A DNA stretch of 64,000 nt. Origin: Pseudomonas chlororaphis (lineage in GTDB: Bacteria; Pseudomonadota; Gammaproteobacteria; Pseudomonadales; Pseudomonadaceae). Location of the stretch: positions 27,077 through 91,076 of the forward strand of contig NZ_JSFK01000019.1 in assembly GCF_000783395.1 (NCBI RefSeq), written 5' to 3'. This document shows, in pieces, positions 1-8,619 of the stretch (within the stretch, counting starts at the first letter, position 1; each line of letters begins with the position of its first letter). The notes beneath the pieces were generated by a model. It was not told where the DNA came from and ran no database searches. It saw only the letters and a list, made by a program, of their open reading frames with translations. The position numbers and the translations under genes were made by a program.

Positions 1-1542
1 ACCCTGGGCTTCCTGCTCCATATGCGCCACGCGCTCAGACAGGCTTTTCAGTCGCGTGGCGACTTCTTGCTCGCGGGCATCGCGCTGCTTCTGGTGCTGG
101 TCCATGGTGCCGAGCAGGCCTTCGAGATGGTTCTCCAGCACTTGCTTGAGGTCATCGAGGTCGGCGGCTTCCTGGACACTGGTCTGCAAGCCATCGACTT
201 GCTCGCGGATCTGCGTATCCATCGCCCGCGCTGCCGAGCTGTTATCGGCGTGACCTTCACTGGCAGCTTGCAGATTGCTCTGGAACGCTTCGAGGCGTTC
301 GTTGAGTTGCTGCAGATACGCTTCGAACTCGTGCTGACCGCTGTCGGTGATTGCCAGCATCAATGTCGCGAGATCGTCGAGGATCGGGATCAGTTCGTAC
401 CAGTTCAAACCGTGTTTGAGCCTTTCGCGCATGGCTTCGGCTTGCGGGCGGTGACGTTCTGGCAGGGTCAGGTCGTCGAGGAGACCGATCAGGGTGTCCT
501 CGATGTGCTTGGCCACGGAGCTGTAGGACGGCTCCGGGGTGTCCGGCAGGGCGAACAGGATGTCGTGTTCGGATTGCTCCGGGTCGATGGCGGCCAGCGC
601 CTGCGCGATGGGTTCTGGCAGGGGCAGGCTGTCGAGGGTCAGCGGCGCTGGATCACCGGGGTGGATCAGTTCATCAGGATTGATGGCGGCAGGCGTGATC
701 TGCGTGTGAGCTGGAGCTGCCGCGAAAACAGGCTCGGGTTCAAAGTGCTCGGCCTTGGGCTCGGTCGGGTCACTGATAACTTCGCTGACGACCGTGGGCG
801 GCTCGAAAGCCACCACTTCTTCCACTTCCAGCCGGTTTTGCGTGGCTGGCGCTGTTTTTTCGACAGGCACTGGGGTTTCGAGGGCGGGAGCCGCCGTCAC
901 CGGTTCAATCGCTGCGATAGGGGCCGGCTCTGCGGTTTCCGGTTCAGGCAGTGGGGCAGCAAGCGGCTGCGCGACCTGAGTCGGTGCGGGTGATTCTTTG
1001 GCGGGCGCCTCTTCGCTATCACGGCTACCAAACAAACGCTGCAACAGGCCCGGACGACCCGGCTCTGCGGGCGTTTCCAGCTGACTCAATGCCTTGCCCT
1101 GCAAGCCGCTGAGTTCACTCAACAGCAATGGCATTTCCCGCGCAGACCCAACGCGACCATCCAGTTGTTTGGCGAATTTCTTCAGTGGCTGAGCGACTTC
1201 ACGCGGCAACGGCAATGCCTGCAACTGGGTGACCAGCGACGTCAGCGCGGTGCTGACCTGATCGATGCGGGTTTCGCGGCGCTGCTCGGAGTCGAGCACG
1301 GCTTTTTCCAGGCGCGGCAGCAGGGCGGCGAGGCCGGCGTCCATGTCGTCGGTGCGCACCACGTCGCGCATCTCTTTCATGCACTGATCAACGACTTTAT
1401 CGGTGCCTTCGGCCGCCAGCGTGCTGCGCACCAGGCCGCGACGCAACAAATCGAGCCTGGCGGCCCAGCGACGTTCGAGTTTGTCTTGTTGTTCAATGCT
1501 TTTGAGGTACTTCTCTTTCCAGCGCTGGGCGTCGTCGCTCAT
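1..1542 (-). CDS. dgcH: Diguanylate cyclase DgcH-like, N-terminal part (runs off the window)
   Basis: The minus frame is open from an ATG at 1540-1542 to the window edge: 514 codons with no stop. The protein starts MSDDAQRWKEKYLKS, then has charged, probably coiled-coil segments and a long Pro/Ala/Glu-rich linker (about residues 160-290), followed by more helical sequence ending near LKSLSERVAHMEQEAQ. No catalytic domain is visible. By synteny with P. aeruginosa PA5487 (next to the EEP gene and dsbA), the missing C-terminus should be a GGDEF domain making c-di-GMP. Its ATG overlaps the stop of the upstream EEP gene by 4 bp (ATGA), so the two are probably translationally coupled. The identity is inferred from context and N-terminal character. 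Confidence 0.7.
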   Translation of the reverse strand, partial: MSDDAQRWKEKYLKSIEQQDKLERRWAARLDLLRRGLVRSTLAAEGTDKVVDQCMKEMRDVVRTDDMDAGLAALLPRLEKAVLDSEQRRETRIDQVSTALTSLVTQLQALPLPREVAQPLKKFAKQLDGRVGSAREMPLLLSELSGLQGKALSQLETPAEPGRPGLLQRLFGSRDSEEAPAKESPAPTQVAQPLAAPLPEPETAEPAPIAAIEPVTAAPALETPVPVEKTAPATQNRLEVEEVVAFEPPTVVSEVISDPTEPKAEHFEPEPVFAAAPAHTQITPAAINPDELIHPGDPAPLTLDSLPLPEPIAQALAAIDPEQSEHDILFALPDTPEPSYSSVAKHIEDTLIGLLDDLTLPERHRPQAEAMRERLKHGLNWYELIPILDDLATLMLAITDSGQHEFEAYLQQLNERLEAFQSNLQAASEGHADNSSAARAMDTQIREQVDGLQTSVQEAADLDDLKQVLENHLEGLLGTMDQHQKQRDAREQEVATRLKSLSERVAHMEQEAQG

Positions 1543-2417
1543 TCAGGGGTTCCGCGAGGGGCAGGACTCAACGCGGGCAATGCATCGGCCGTGAGCGAAC
1601 CCGGCAGACGAATCTCTACCGCGACCGGCAGGTGATCGGAAATCGGTTGTGCCAGCACTTCGACCTTTTCCAGGGTCAGGGTCGGGCTGAGCAAAATATG
1701 ATCAAGGCAACGCTGCGGGCGCCAGCTGGGGAATGTCGCTTCCACCTGCGGGGCCAGCAGGCCGAGATCGCGTAACGGAGAATGTTGTAGCAGATCGCTG
1801 GCATGGGTGTTCATGTCGCCCATCAACACTTGGTGTTTATAGCCACCGATCAGCTCTCGAATATAGGCCAGTTGCAGGCTGCGGGTTCGCGCGCCAAGGG
1901 CCAGGTGCATCATCACCACCACCAGCGCTTCCGGGCCTTCGCCGAAACGCAGCAGAATCGCCCCGCGACCTTTCGGGCCAGGTAGCGGGTGGTCTTCAAT
2001 CGCCGACGGTTTCAGACGACTGAGCACGCCGTTGCTGTGCTGAGCGAGTCGGCCGAGGTTGCGATTGAGTTGTTGATACCAGTAAGGGAAGGCGCCGAGT
2101 TGCGCCAGATGTTCCACCTGATTGACGTAGCCCGAACGCAGGCTGCCGCCATCAGCTTCCTGCAGGGCGACCAGATCGAAGTCGCCCAGCAAGTCACCGA
2201 TTTTTTGCAGATTGCCTGAGCGCCCGGTGTGCGGCAGCAGGTGCTGCCAGCTGCGGGTCAGGTAATGCCGATAGCGCTCGGTGCTGATGCCGACCTGGAT
2301 ATTGAAACTGAGCAGACGCAGACGCTGGTCTGCGGGCAGGCCCGTGGACTCCAGGTGATGCTCGTTGACCTGCGGGTCATGCAGGCCAACGATGCGTTCA
2401 GACTTCCAGCGGCGCAT
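1539..2417 (-). CDS. Endonuclease/exonuclease/phosphatase (EEP) family protein
   Basis: 292 aa of the metal-dependent EEP superfamily (DNase I/exonuclease III/phosphodiesterase fold). The expected motifs appear in order: RLLSFNIQVG near residue 33 (strand 1 with the Asn), DLVALQEAD (metal-binding Glu), MGDMNTHASD (catalytic Asp/Asn), and LDHILLSP plus ISDHLPVAVE at the C-terminus (Asp-His pair). There is no signal peptide. The substrate is unknown; family members cleave nucleic acids or phosphodiesters. It lies between dsbA and the DgcH-like gene, as PA5488 does in P. aeruginosa, and overlaps the latter by 4 bp. Confidence 0.85.
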   Translation of the reverse strand: MRRWKSERIVGLHDPQVNEHHLESTGLPADQRLRLLSFNIQVGISTERYRHYLTRSWQHLLPHTGRSGNLQKIGDLLGDFDLVALQEADGGSLRSGYVNQVEHLAQLGAFPYWYQQLNRNLGRLAQHSNGVLSRLKPSAIEDHPLPGPKGRGAILLRFGEGPEALVVVMMHLALGARTRSLQLAYIRELIGGYKHQVLMGDMNTHASDLLQHSPLRDLGLLAPQVEATFPSWRPQRCLDHILLSPTLTLEKVEVLAQPISDHLPVAVEIRLPGSLTADALPALSPAPRGTPE

Positions 2418-2431
2418 GGCGGTTGCCGCGC

Positions 2432-3073
2432 TTAGTTGGCAGCAGCCTTGGTTGCCGCTCGCTCTTTGGCAACCAGTTGGTCAGCCAGCTGCAGCGCTTG
2501 CTCGGCACCACCGGCAGAGCCGATGTCGAAGCGGTATTTGCCGTTGACGATCATGGTTGGAACGCCAGTGATTTCATACTTCTTGGCCAGTTCGCGAGCT
2601 TTTACGATCTGACCCTTGATGGCGAACGAGTCGAAGGTGGCGAGGAACTTGTCCTTGTCCACGCCTTGAGTGGCGAGGAAGTCAGCCATGTCGTTCTTGT
2701 CGGTCAGCTTCTTGTGTTCTTTCTGGATTGCGTTGAACACGGCGTTGTGAACCTTGTGCTCGACACCCATGGCTTCGAGGGTCAGGAACATTTGACCGTG
2801 AGCGTCCCACGGGCCGCCGAACATGGCCGGGATACGTACGAAGTTGACGTCGGACGGCAGTTTATCAACCCAAGGGTTGATCACCGGCTCAAAGGCGTAG
2901 CAGTGCGGGCAGCCGTACCAGAACAGCTCGACCACTTCGATCTTGCCAGGCTCTGCAACCGGAACCGGGTTGGCCAGCTCCACGTAAGGGGCGGCAGGTG
3001 CTTCGGCGGCTTGAGCGGTCACGCCGAACAGGCTGGCAGCGACGAGAGCGGCGCTGATGATCAGATTACGCAT
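2432..3073 (-). CDS. dsbA: Thiol:disulfide interchange protein DsbA
   Basis: 213 aa periplasmic oxidoreductase that introduces disulfides into exported proteins. It has a signal peptide (MRNLIISAALVAASLFGVTAQA, cleaved near residue 22), then a thioredoxin fold with the active site FWYGCPHCYAFEP around residues 50-62; CPHC is the classic DsbA dithiol. The cis-Pro loop is visible as GVPTMIVNGKYRF. The ATG at 3071-3073 is preceded by a good Shine-Dalgarno sequence (AGGAGTAAAGC). It lies just upstream of the EEP gene, 14 bp away, and next to the cytochrome c4 gene, as in P. aeruginosa PA5489. Confidence 0.96.
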   Translation of the reverse strand: MRNLIISAALVAASLFGVTAQAAEAPAAPYVELANPVPVAEPGKIEVVELFWYGCPHCYAFEPVINPWVDKLPSDVNFVRIPAMFGGPWDAHGQMFLTLEAMGVEHKVHNAVFNAIQKEHKKLTDKNDMADFLATQGVDKDKFLATFDSFAIKGQIVKARELAKKYEITGVPTMIVNGKYRFDIGSAGGAEQALQLADQLVAKERAATKAAAN

Positions 3074-3167
3074 GCTTTACTCCTGGACAATTTGGGTCGC
3101 CTCGCGCGACCTGTTTTCAGACAGATCCTGGCGGGCATGAGTTCTGTAGTGTAACGGTAGCGGCCAC

Positions 3168-3197
3168 AAAAAAGGGCGGCCAAAGCCACCCTTTTTA
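3168..3197 (-). terminator. Rho-independent terminator after cytochrome c4
   Basis: On the minus strand GGGTGGC-TTT-GCCGCCC forms a 7-bp stem followed by six T. It lies about 65 bp past the cytochrome c4 stop and separates that transcript from dsbA. Confidence 0.7.
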
Positions 3198-3260
3198 TAC
3201 TTGCTGCGACGGATTAATCGAGCGTTAACGTTGCGCGAGATCTATCGCTGCCAAGTGCGC

Positions 3261-3872
3261 TTAGTGCAGACCTTGAATGTAGCTGGAGACCGCAGCGATG
3301 TCTTCGTCGCTCAGGCGCTTGGCGATGGTCTGCATGGTCATGGTGTCGCCGTCGTTGGTACGGCCGCCTTCTTCCTTGCGGAAATCGGTCAGCTGCTTGG
3401 CGATGTATTGAGCGTGTTGGCCACCCAGGTGCGGGAATCCGGCAGCGGCGTTGCCGGCGCCGTTCGGCGAGTGGCAGCCGGTGCAGGCGGGCAGGCCCTT
3501 GGCCAGGTTGCCGCCACGGAACAGCGCTTCACCGCGCGCGACGATCTTCGGATCGGCGGCGCCGACGCTGCCTTTCTGGCTGGCGAAGTAGGCGGCGATG
3601 TCGGCCAGGTCCTGATCACTCAGGTTGGTCAGCAGCCCGGTCATTTCCAGAACGGTGCGCTTGCCCGACTTTATGTCGTGCAGCTGCTTGGTCAGGTAAC
3701 GTTCACCCTGGCCGGCCAGTTTCGGAAAGTTTGGCGCCATGCTGTTGCCGTCCGGGCCATGACAGGCTCCGCATACGGCGGCTTTTGCCTGGCCCGCTGC
3801 GGCATCACCGGCAGCATGGGCGAAGCCTGAGATTCCCACGGTCAACAGCAGACTCACGATCAATTTGTTCAT
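3261..3872 (-). CDS. cc4: Cytochrome c4 (dihaem)
   Basis: 203 aa periplasmic dihaem c-type cytochrome that carries electrons from the bc1 complex towards terminal oxidases. A Sec signal peptide ends at AHA/AGD (about residue 20). Two class I domains follow, each with a CXXCH haem site: CGACH near residue 34 and CTGCH near residue 131. Met ligands are plausible in MAPNFPKL and in the second-domain TMTMQTIAKRL. The length is normal for the family. It sits 43 bp downstream of a monohaem cytochrome gene on the same strand, probably one transcript; this is the PA5490-PA5491 arrangement. Confidence 0.93.
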   Translation of the reverse strand: MNKLIVSLLLTVGISGFAHAAGDAAAGQAKAAVCGACHGPDGNSMAPNFPKLAGQGERYLTKQLHDIKSGKRTVLEMTGLLTNLSDQDLADIAAYFASQKGSVGAADPKIVARGEALFRGGNLAKGLPACTGCHSPNGAGNAAAGFPHLGGQHAQYIAKQLTDFRKEEGGRTNDGDTMTMQTIAKRLSDEDIAAVSSYIQGLH

Positions 3873-3915
3873 CAGCTAATCCAACTACGGCTAAGGGTTA
3901 AGTTATGGACCGGGT

Positions 3916-4206
3916 TTACTCGCTCATCCAAAGGATGATGGCTTGGTAATCCTCGGCACTGCAGTCCATGCACAAACCACGCGGCGGCATCGCCTTGAAA
4001 CCCTGGGTCACGTGTTGCACCAGCGTCCCCATACCTTTCGCCAACCTCGGCGTCCAAGCTTCCTGATCGCCTCTTTTGGGCGCCATGGGTAGTTGGCCGG
4101 AATGACAGGCACCACAAACACGGTTGTACACAGCTTCCGGATCCTGTGTAGCCTGTGCGCTGTAAAGCGGCATCAAGACTCCGGCAGCCAGCAGCCATTT
4201 CGTCAT
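3916..4206 (-). CDS. Cytochrome c5-family protein
   Basis: 96 aa small exported monohaem cytochrome. The signal peptide MTKWLLAAGVLMPLYSAQA precedes a single haem site VCGACHSGQL near residue 31. The C-terminus carries MPPRGLCMDCSAEDYQA, which supplies the Met ligand and the Cys pair typical of the cytochrome c5 disulfide. Probably soluble and periplasmic, passing electrons in the same chain as the cytochrome c4 encoded 43 bp downstream. It matches PA5491 in position. Confidence 0.9.
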   Translation of the reverse strand: MTKWLLAAGVLMPLYSAQATQDPEAVYNRVCGACHSGQLPMAPKRGDQEAWTPRLAKGMGTLVQHVTQGFKAMPPRGLCMDCSAEDYQAIILWMSE

Positions 4207-4397
4207 AAAACGACCTTTTCAGGGTTGAGAGCGTTCTGCGTTCTAATGCGCAATCAAGGTCTGTCGCTCTCGTGAACTTCATCCTACGCTGGGACAAAGC
4301 ACACACAAAATCTGCGGCATTATATACTGGCGTCACTGAAACGGAAGCGACACCGCGTTCCGCGCCCAATCCCGGCGCCGCCCACATCGGAAATCCC

Positions 4398-5039
4398 ATG
4401 CAACTCAAGAATCCCATCCTCGGCCTGTGCCAACAGTCCACGTTCATGCTCAGTGCCGCCAAAGTCGATCAATGCCCTGACGACGAAGGCTTCGAAGTGG
4501 CGTTCGCCGGTCGTTCCAACGCCGGCAAATCCAGCGCACTGAACACTTTGACTCACGCCAGCCTGGCGCGTACCTCGAAAACCCCGGGTCGCACACAGCT
4601 GTTGAACTTCTTCAAGCTAGACGAAGATCGGCGTCTGGTCGACCTGCCGGGCTACGGTTACGCAAAAGTGCCGATCCCGCTGAAGATGCACTGGCAGCGT
4701 CACCTTGAGGCGTACCTCGGTGGCCGTGAGAGTTTGAAGGGTTTGATTCTGATGATGGACATCCGTCATCCAATGACCGACTTCGACCTGCTGATGCTCG
4801 ACTGGGCCGTCGCCGCCGGCATGCCAATGCACATCCTGCTGACCAAGGCCGACAAACTGACCTACGGCGCAGCCAAGAACACTCTGCTCAAAGTGCAGTC
4901 GGAAATTCGCAAGGGTTGGGGCGATCTCGTCACCATCCAGCTGTTCTCCGCGCCAAAACGCATGGGCCTGGAAGAGGCCTACACTGTACTGGCCGGCTGG
5001 ATGGAACTCGCAGACAAAGGCGCCGAGGCGGCTGAGTAA
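4398..5039 (+). CDS. engB: Ribosome biogenesis GTP-binding protein EngB (YihA/YsxC)
   Basis: 213 aa GTPase needed for large ribosomal subunit assembly. Motifs: G1 P-loop GRSNAGKSS (about residues 36-44), G2-region TPGRTQL, G3 DLPGYGYAKVP, G4 LLTKADKL and G5-like QLFSAPK. The frame is open upstream to 4272, but MQLKNPILGLCQ at 4398 matches the usual family N-terminus and gives the normal length. It is convergent with polA, with the sRNA locus and a large palindrome between them, the same arrangement as polA-spf-yihA in E. coli. Confidence 0.95.
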   Translation: MQLKNPILGLCQQSTFMLSAAKVDQCPDDEGFEVAFAGRSNAGKSSALNTLTHASLARTSKTPGRTQLLNFFKLDEDRRLVDLPGYGYAKVPIPLKMHWQRHLEAYLGGRESLKGLILMMDIRHPMTDFDLLMLDWAVAAGMPMHILLTKADKLTYGAAKNTLLKVQSEIRKGWGDLVTIQLFSAPKRMGLEEAYTVLAGWMELADKGAEAAE

Positions 5040-5049
5040 ACAGGGATTA

Positions 5050-5173
5050 GAAAATTGGCTGTGGTGCGCTCAGGCAAGGCGAAAGCACAGCTAAAAAGCG
5101 GAGTTTAGGGTACCTAAATGAGCATTTTTAGCTGTGCTTTCAACGCAGTCTGAGCGTGCCACAGCCAATTTTC
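5050..5173. repeat. 124-bp near-perfect palindrome downstream of engB
   Basis: The left arm starting GAAAATTGGCTGTGG is mirrored by CCACAGCCAATTTTC at the right end. Inner parts also pair: CGCTCAG with CTGAGCG, GAAAGCACAGCTAAAAA with TTTTTAGCTGTGCTTTC, and TTTAGG with CCTAAA around a central GGTACC at 5109-5114. The element is symmetric about 5111.5. It starts 11 bp after the engB stop and contains no ORF. It resembles dispersed palindromic repeats of fluorescens-group genomes; I cannot assign a family name. As RNA it would fold into one long hairpin. Confidence 0.75.
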
Positions 5174-5177
5174 GGGC

Positions 5178-5220
5178 AAAAAAAGCCCCGGACTTCATTG
5201 GGGAGGGAGAAGTTCCGGGG
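5178..5220 (-). terminator. Terminator of the ErsA-like sRNA
   Basis: On the minus strand CCCCGGAACTT pairs with AAGTCCGGGG around a CTCCCTCCCCAATG loop, followed by CTTTTTTT. It is a strong intrinsic terminator and the best defined part of the sRNA locus. Confidence 0.85.
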
Positions 5221-5330
5221 TTTAAGTTCCGAACCGCTAGGGCGGGGTTCAGATATCTGCCAACACTTAACACAACATAGGAGCATCGAAGGGCTTCACC
5301 AGCCATTCAGTAACTCTGAGTGGTGTCCTT
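5178..5330 (-). ncRNA. ersA: ErsA / Spot 42-like small RNA locus
   Basis: Between polA and engB, on the polA strand, lies a region with no ORF but clear RNA structure. It has a 5' hairpin (5297-5325, stem CACCA...TGGTG extended by TCAG/CTGA), a less structured middle, and a strong terminator at 5178-5220 whose loop is C-rich (CTCCCTCCCC). P. aeruginosa ErsA and enterobacterial Spot 42 (spf) occupy exactly this position and orientation. The C-rich loop is a plausible base-pairing site for mRNA leaders. The 5' end is estimated: I could not find a convincing sigma-22 (GAACTT-N16-TCTGA) promoter, only a TCTGA at 5341-5345 in a suitable position. Confidence 0.7.
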
Positions 5331-5350
5331 CCAGATTAGTTCAGATTTTT

Positions 5351-5388
5351 TTCAAAAAGCTTTGGAATAATCCCAAGCGCTTTTTGAA
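5351..5388 (-). terminator. Probable polA terminator hairpin
   Basis: On the minus strand AAAAAGCGCTTGG-GATTATT-CCAAAGCTTTTT forms an A-tract/stem/T-tract hairpin about 62 bp past the polA stop. A second perfect 10-bp stem (TTGCCGCGAC/GTCGCGGCAA) lies nearer the gene at 5409-5433. Together they would end polA transcription ahead of the sRNA promoter region. Confidence 0.6.
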
Positions 5389-5449
5389 ATAAGCAGGTTT
5401 TACCGGCGTTGCCGCGACAACAGGTCGCGGCAAACCGTGTTCAAAAGGC

Positions 5450-8254
5450 TCAGTGAGCCTCATCCCAATTGTTGCCGACACCCACTTCGACCAGCAGCGG
5501 TACATCCAGTTTCGCCGCTTCGCTCATGTGCACGCGAATCTCGGCGCTGACTTGCTCGACCAGATCCTCACGCACCTCCAGCACCAATTCATCGTGTACC
5601 TGCAGGATGACTTTGGCGTCGAGGCTGGACGTCGCCAGCCAGTTATCTACCGCGACCATGGCTTTCTTGATGATGTCGGCAGCCGTGCCCTGCATCGGCG
5701 CGTTGATCGCCGTGCGCTCGGCGGCCGCGCGCTCCTGCGGCTTGTTCGAGTTGATTTCAGGCAGATACAGACGACGACCGAAGAAGGTTTCGACATAACC
5801 CTGATCCGCCGCCTGCGCGCGGGTGCGATCCATGTATTCGCGAACCCCCGGATAACGGGCGAAGTAGGTGTCGATGTAAGCCTTGGCGGTTTTGGTATCG
5901 ACGCCAATGTCCTTGCCGAGCTTCTGCGCGCCCATGCCGTAGATCAGGCCGAAGTTGATCGCCTTGGCGCCACGGCGCTGGTCGGAGGTCACTTCGTTGA
6001 GTTCGACCTTGAACACTTCGGCAGCGGTGGCGGTGTGCACGTCCAGATTGTTGCGGAAGGCGTTCATCAGGCCTTCGTCCTTGGACAGGTGCGCCATGAT
6101 CCGCAGCTCGATCTGCGAATAGTCTGCCGCCAGCAGTTTGTAGCCTTTCGGCGCGACGAACGCCTGACGAATGCGTCGACCTTCAGCGGTACGCACCGGA
6201 ATGTTCTGCAGGTTCGGATCGCTGGAGGACAAGCGACCGGTCGACGCCACAGCCTGATGATACGAGGTGTGGATACGGCCGGTGCGCGGGTTGATCTGCT
6301 CCGGCAGACGATCGGTGTAGGTGCTTTTCAGCTTGCTCATCGAACGGTGCTCCATCAGCACCTTCGGCAAGCGGTGATCGTCTTCGGCGAGTTTCGCCAG
6401 CACTTCTTCAGCGGTGGACGGTTGACCCTTGGCGGTCTTTTTCAGCACCGGCAGGCCGAGTTTCTCGTAGAGAATCACGCCCAGTTGTTTCGGCGAGCCA
6501 AGGTTGAATTCTTCCCCGGCGATCTCGAACGCTTCGCGCTCCAGCGCAACCATTTTGTTGCCCAACTCGATGCTCTGGATGCCGAGCAGCTCAGCGTCGA
6601 CGAACGCACCTTGGCGCTCGATGCGCGCCAGCACCGGCACCAGCGGGATCTCGATGTCGGTCAGCACGCTGGCCAGGCTCGGGATGGCGCTGAGTTTTTC
6701 GAACAAAGTCTGGTGCAGTCGCAGAGTGATGTCGGCGTCTTCGGCGGCATACGGCCCGGCCTGTTCCAGGGCGATCTGGTCAAAGGTCAGCTGCTTGGCG
6801 CCTTTGCCGGCGATGTCCTGGAAGCTCACGGTGGTGTGATCCAGGTACTTCTGCGCGAGGCTGTCCATGTCGTGGCGGGTCGCGGTGGAGTTGAGCACGT
6901 AGGACTCAAGCATCGTGTCGAAGGCGATGCCGCGCACCGTGATGCCGTTGTTCTGGTCGCCACCGATGGCGCAGTTGGCCAGAATATTCATATCGAACTT
7001 GGCGTGCTGGCCGACCTTCAGCTTGCTCGGGTCTTCGAGAATCGGCTTGAGTGCGCGCAGCACGGTGTCGCGATCCAGCTGTTCCGGCACGCCGATGTAG
7101 GAGTGGGTCAGCGGAATGTACGCGGCCTCGTTGGCCTGCACGGCGAACGATAGGCCGACGAGTTGCGCCTGCTGCGCGTCGATGCCGGTGGTTTCGGTGT
7201 CGAAGGCGAACAGCTTGGCGTTGTTCAACTTTTCCAGCCAGACATCAAAACGCGCCTGATCGAGGATCGTCTCGTATGCCACTTCGGTCGGAGCAGCGGG
7301 AGTTTCGATATCTGGCGCGCTGAACAGATCGCCGGCCGGAGCAGGCTCGGCGGCCGCGCTCAGTTCCAGACGCTTGGCGTCGCGATCCAGATCATTGATC
7401 CAGCTTTTGAATTCCAGCAGCGAGTACAACTCGTAGAGCTTGGCCGGGTCTTCCGCGCCCATTTGCAGATCGTCGAGTTCGACGTCCAGCGGCACGTCGA
7501 CCTTGATGGTCGCCAGTTGATAGGAGAGGAACGCCATCTCCTTGTGCTCTTCGAGCTTGGCCGGCAGGGTTTTCGCGCCGCGAATCGGCAGGGTCGGGAC
7601 GATGTCGAGGTTGGCGTACAACTCGGTGAGGCCACCGTTGACCCCGACCAGCAGGCCGGAAGCGGTTTTCGGACCGATGCCCGGAACGCCCGGGATGTTG
7701 TCGGAAGAATCGCCCATCAGCGCCAGATAATCGATGATCTGCTCCGGTGCGACGCCGAATTTCTCCTTCACGCCTTCCACGTCCATCGAGCTACCGGACA
7801 TGGTGTTGACCAAGGTAATGTGGCCATCGACCAGTTGCGCCATGTCCTTGTCACCGGTGGAGATCACTACTGGGCGATCCGCCGCCGCGCTGCTGCGGGC
7901 AAGGGTGCCGATGACGTCGTCGGCCTCGACGCCTTCCACGCACAGCAGCGGGAAACCGAGGGCGATCACGCTCTGGTGCAGCGGCTCGATCTGCACGCGC
8001 ATGTCGTCGGGCATGCTCGGGCGATTGGCTTTGTATTCGGCGTACATCTCATCGCGAAATGTCCCACCCTTGGCGTCGAACACCACGGCGAACGGGCTGT
8101 CCGGGTACTGCTTGCGCAGACTCTTGAGCATGTTCAGCACGCCTTTGACCGCACCGGTCGGCAGGCCTTTGGAAGTGGTCAGTGGTGGCAGCGCGTGAAA
8201 GGCGCGGTACAGGTAAGACGAACCGTCCACCAGGACGAGGGGGGCTTGGCTCAT
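5450..8254 (-). CDS. polA: DNA polymerase I
   Basis: 934 aa polymerase for Okazaki fragment processing and repair. Three domains are visible: an N-terminal 5'-nuclease (MSQAPLVLVDGSSYLYRAFH; GVEADDVIG; MGDSSDNIPGVPGIGPKTA), a 3'-5' exonuclease with FAFDTETTGID and the later YAAEDADITL, and the polymerase domain with motif A DYSQIELRIMAHLS, motif B RRGAKAINFGLIYGMG and motif C QVHDELVLEV. All catalytic acidic residues appear present, so proofreading should be active. The ATG at 8252-8254 was preferred to a TTG 12 bp upstream because MSQAPLV is the usual start. Convergent with engB. Confidence 0.97.
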   Translation of the reverse strand: MSQAPLVLVDGSSYLYRAFHALPPLTTSKGLPTGAVKGVLNMLKSLRKQYPDSPFAVVFDAKGGTFRDEMYAEYKANRPSMPDDMRVQIEPLHQSVIALGFPLLCVEGVEADDVIGTLARSSAAADRPVVISTGDKDMAQLVDGHITLVNTMSGSSMDVEGVKEKFGVAPEQIIDYLALMGDSSDNIPGVPGIGPKTASGLLVGVNGGLTELYANLDIVPTLPIRGAKTLPAKLEEHKEMAFLSYQLATIKVDVPLDVELDDLQMGAEDPAKLYELYSLLEFKSWINDLDRDAKRLELSAAAEPAPAGDLFSAPDIETPAAPTEVAYETILDQARFDVWLEKLNNAKLFAFDTETTGIDAQQAQLVGLSFAVQANEAAYIPLTHSYIGVPEQLDRDTVLRALKPILEDPSKLKVGQHAKFDMNILANCAIGGDQNNGITVRGIAFDTMLESYVLNSTATRHDMDSLAQKYLDHTTVSFQDIAGKGAKQLTFDQIALEQAGPYAAEDADITLRLHQTLFEKLSAIPSLASVLTDIEIPLVPVLARIERQGAFVDAELLGIQSIELGNKMVALEREAFEIAGEEFNLGSPKQLGVILYEKLGLPVLKKTAKGQPSTAEEVLAKLAEDDHRLPKVLMEHRSMSKLKSTYTDRLPEQINPRTGRIHTSYHQAVASTGRLSSSDPNLQNIPVRTAEGRRIRQAFVAPKGYKLLAADYSQIELRIMAHLSKDEGLMNAFRNNLDVHTATAAEVFKVELNEVTSDQRRGAKAINFGLIYGMGAQKLGKDIGVDTKTAKAYIDTYFARYPGVREYMDRTRAQAADQGYVETFFGRRLYLPEINSNKPQERAAAERTAINAPMQGTAADIIKKAMVAVDNWLATSSLDAKVILQVHDELVLEVREDLVEQVSAEIRVHMSEAAKLDVPLLVEVGVGNNWDEAH

Positions 8255-8328
8255 GAGCAGGATCAACCTTTTCGGCGGGTCCGGCGCTAGAATAGCGGGA
8301 CCGTTGACGACAAAGGGACAAGGTTATC

Positions 8329-8619
8329 ATGCGTACGTTAAATCGCTTGCTGCTGGTCGGTCTGATTGCTGTCTCACCGTTGGCCGCGATGGCGGCGGAT
8401 GATGCGCCGACAGGGGAGCCGGAAGTTACCATCCGCACGGAAGGCGACAAGACCATTCAGGAGTACCGCCAGAACGGTTTCCTCTATGCGATCAAAGTGA
8501 CCCAGAAAGGCTTTCCGCCGTACTTTCTGGTGCGTGCCGACGGGACGGATGCCAACTTCATCCGCTCGGATCAGCCGGATATGCTGATTCCGTCATGGAA
8601 GATTTTCGAATGGAAGTAA
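8329..8619 (+). CDS. DUF2782 small exported protein
   Basis: 96 aa with a signal peptide (MRTLNRLLLVGLIAVSPLAAMA) and a short mature domain with EVTIRTEGDKTIQEYRQNG and the C-terminal IPSWKIFEWK. It matches the DUF2782 family found next to polA and thrB in pseudomonads (PA5494). Function unknown; the mature part looks like one small beta-rich periplasmic domain. It starts 74 bp from the divergent polA start. A GC-rich hairpin (GGCGCCGC/GGCGGCGCC, about 8634-8655) lies between it and thrB; with no T-run it looks more like an intercistronic structure than a terminator. Confidence 0.85.
   Translation: MRTLNRLLLVGLIAVSPLAAMAADDAPTGEPEVTIRTEGDKTIQEYRQNGFLYAIKVTQKGFPPYFLVRADGTDANFIRSDQPDMLIPSWKIFEWK

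Noticed and set aside
4272..4397. N-terminal extension of EngB
   Set aside because: The frame is open but has no SD and does not match the family; MQLKNPIL at 4398 is the usual start.
5453..7153. A 566-aa open frame on the + strand opposite polA
   Set aside because: Antisense shadow of polA's polymerase and exonuclease domains.
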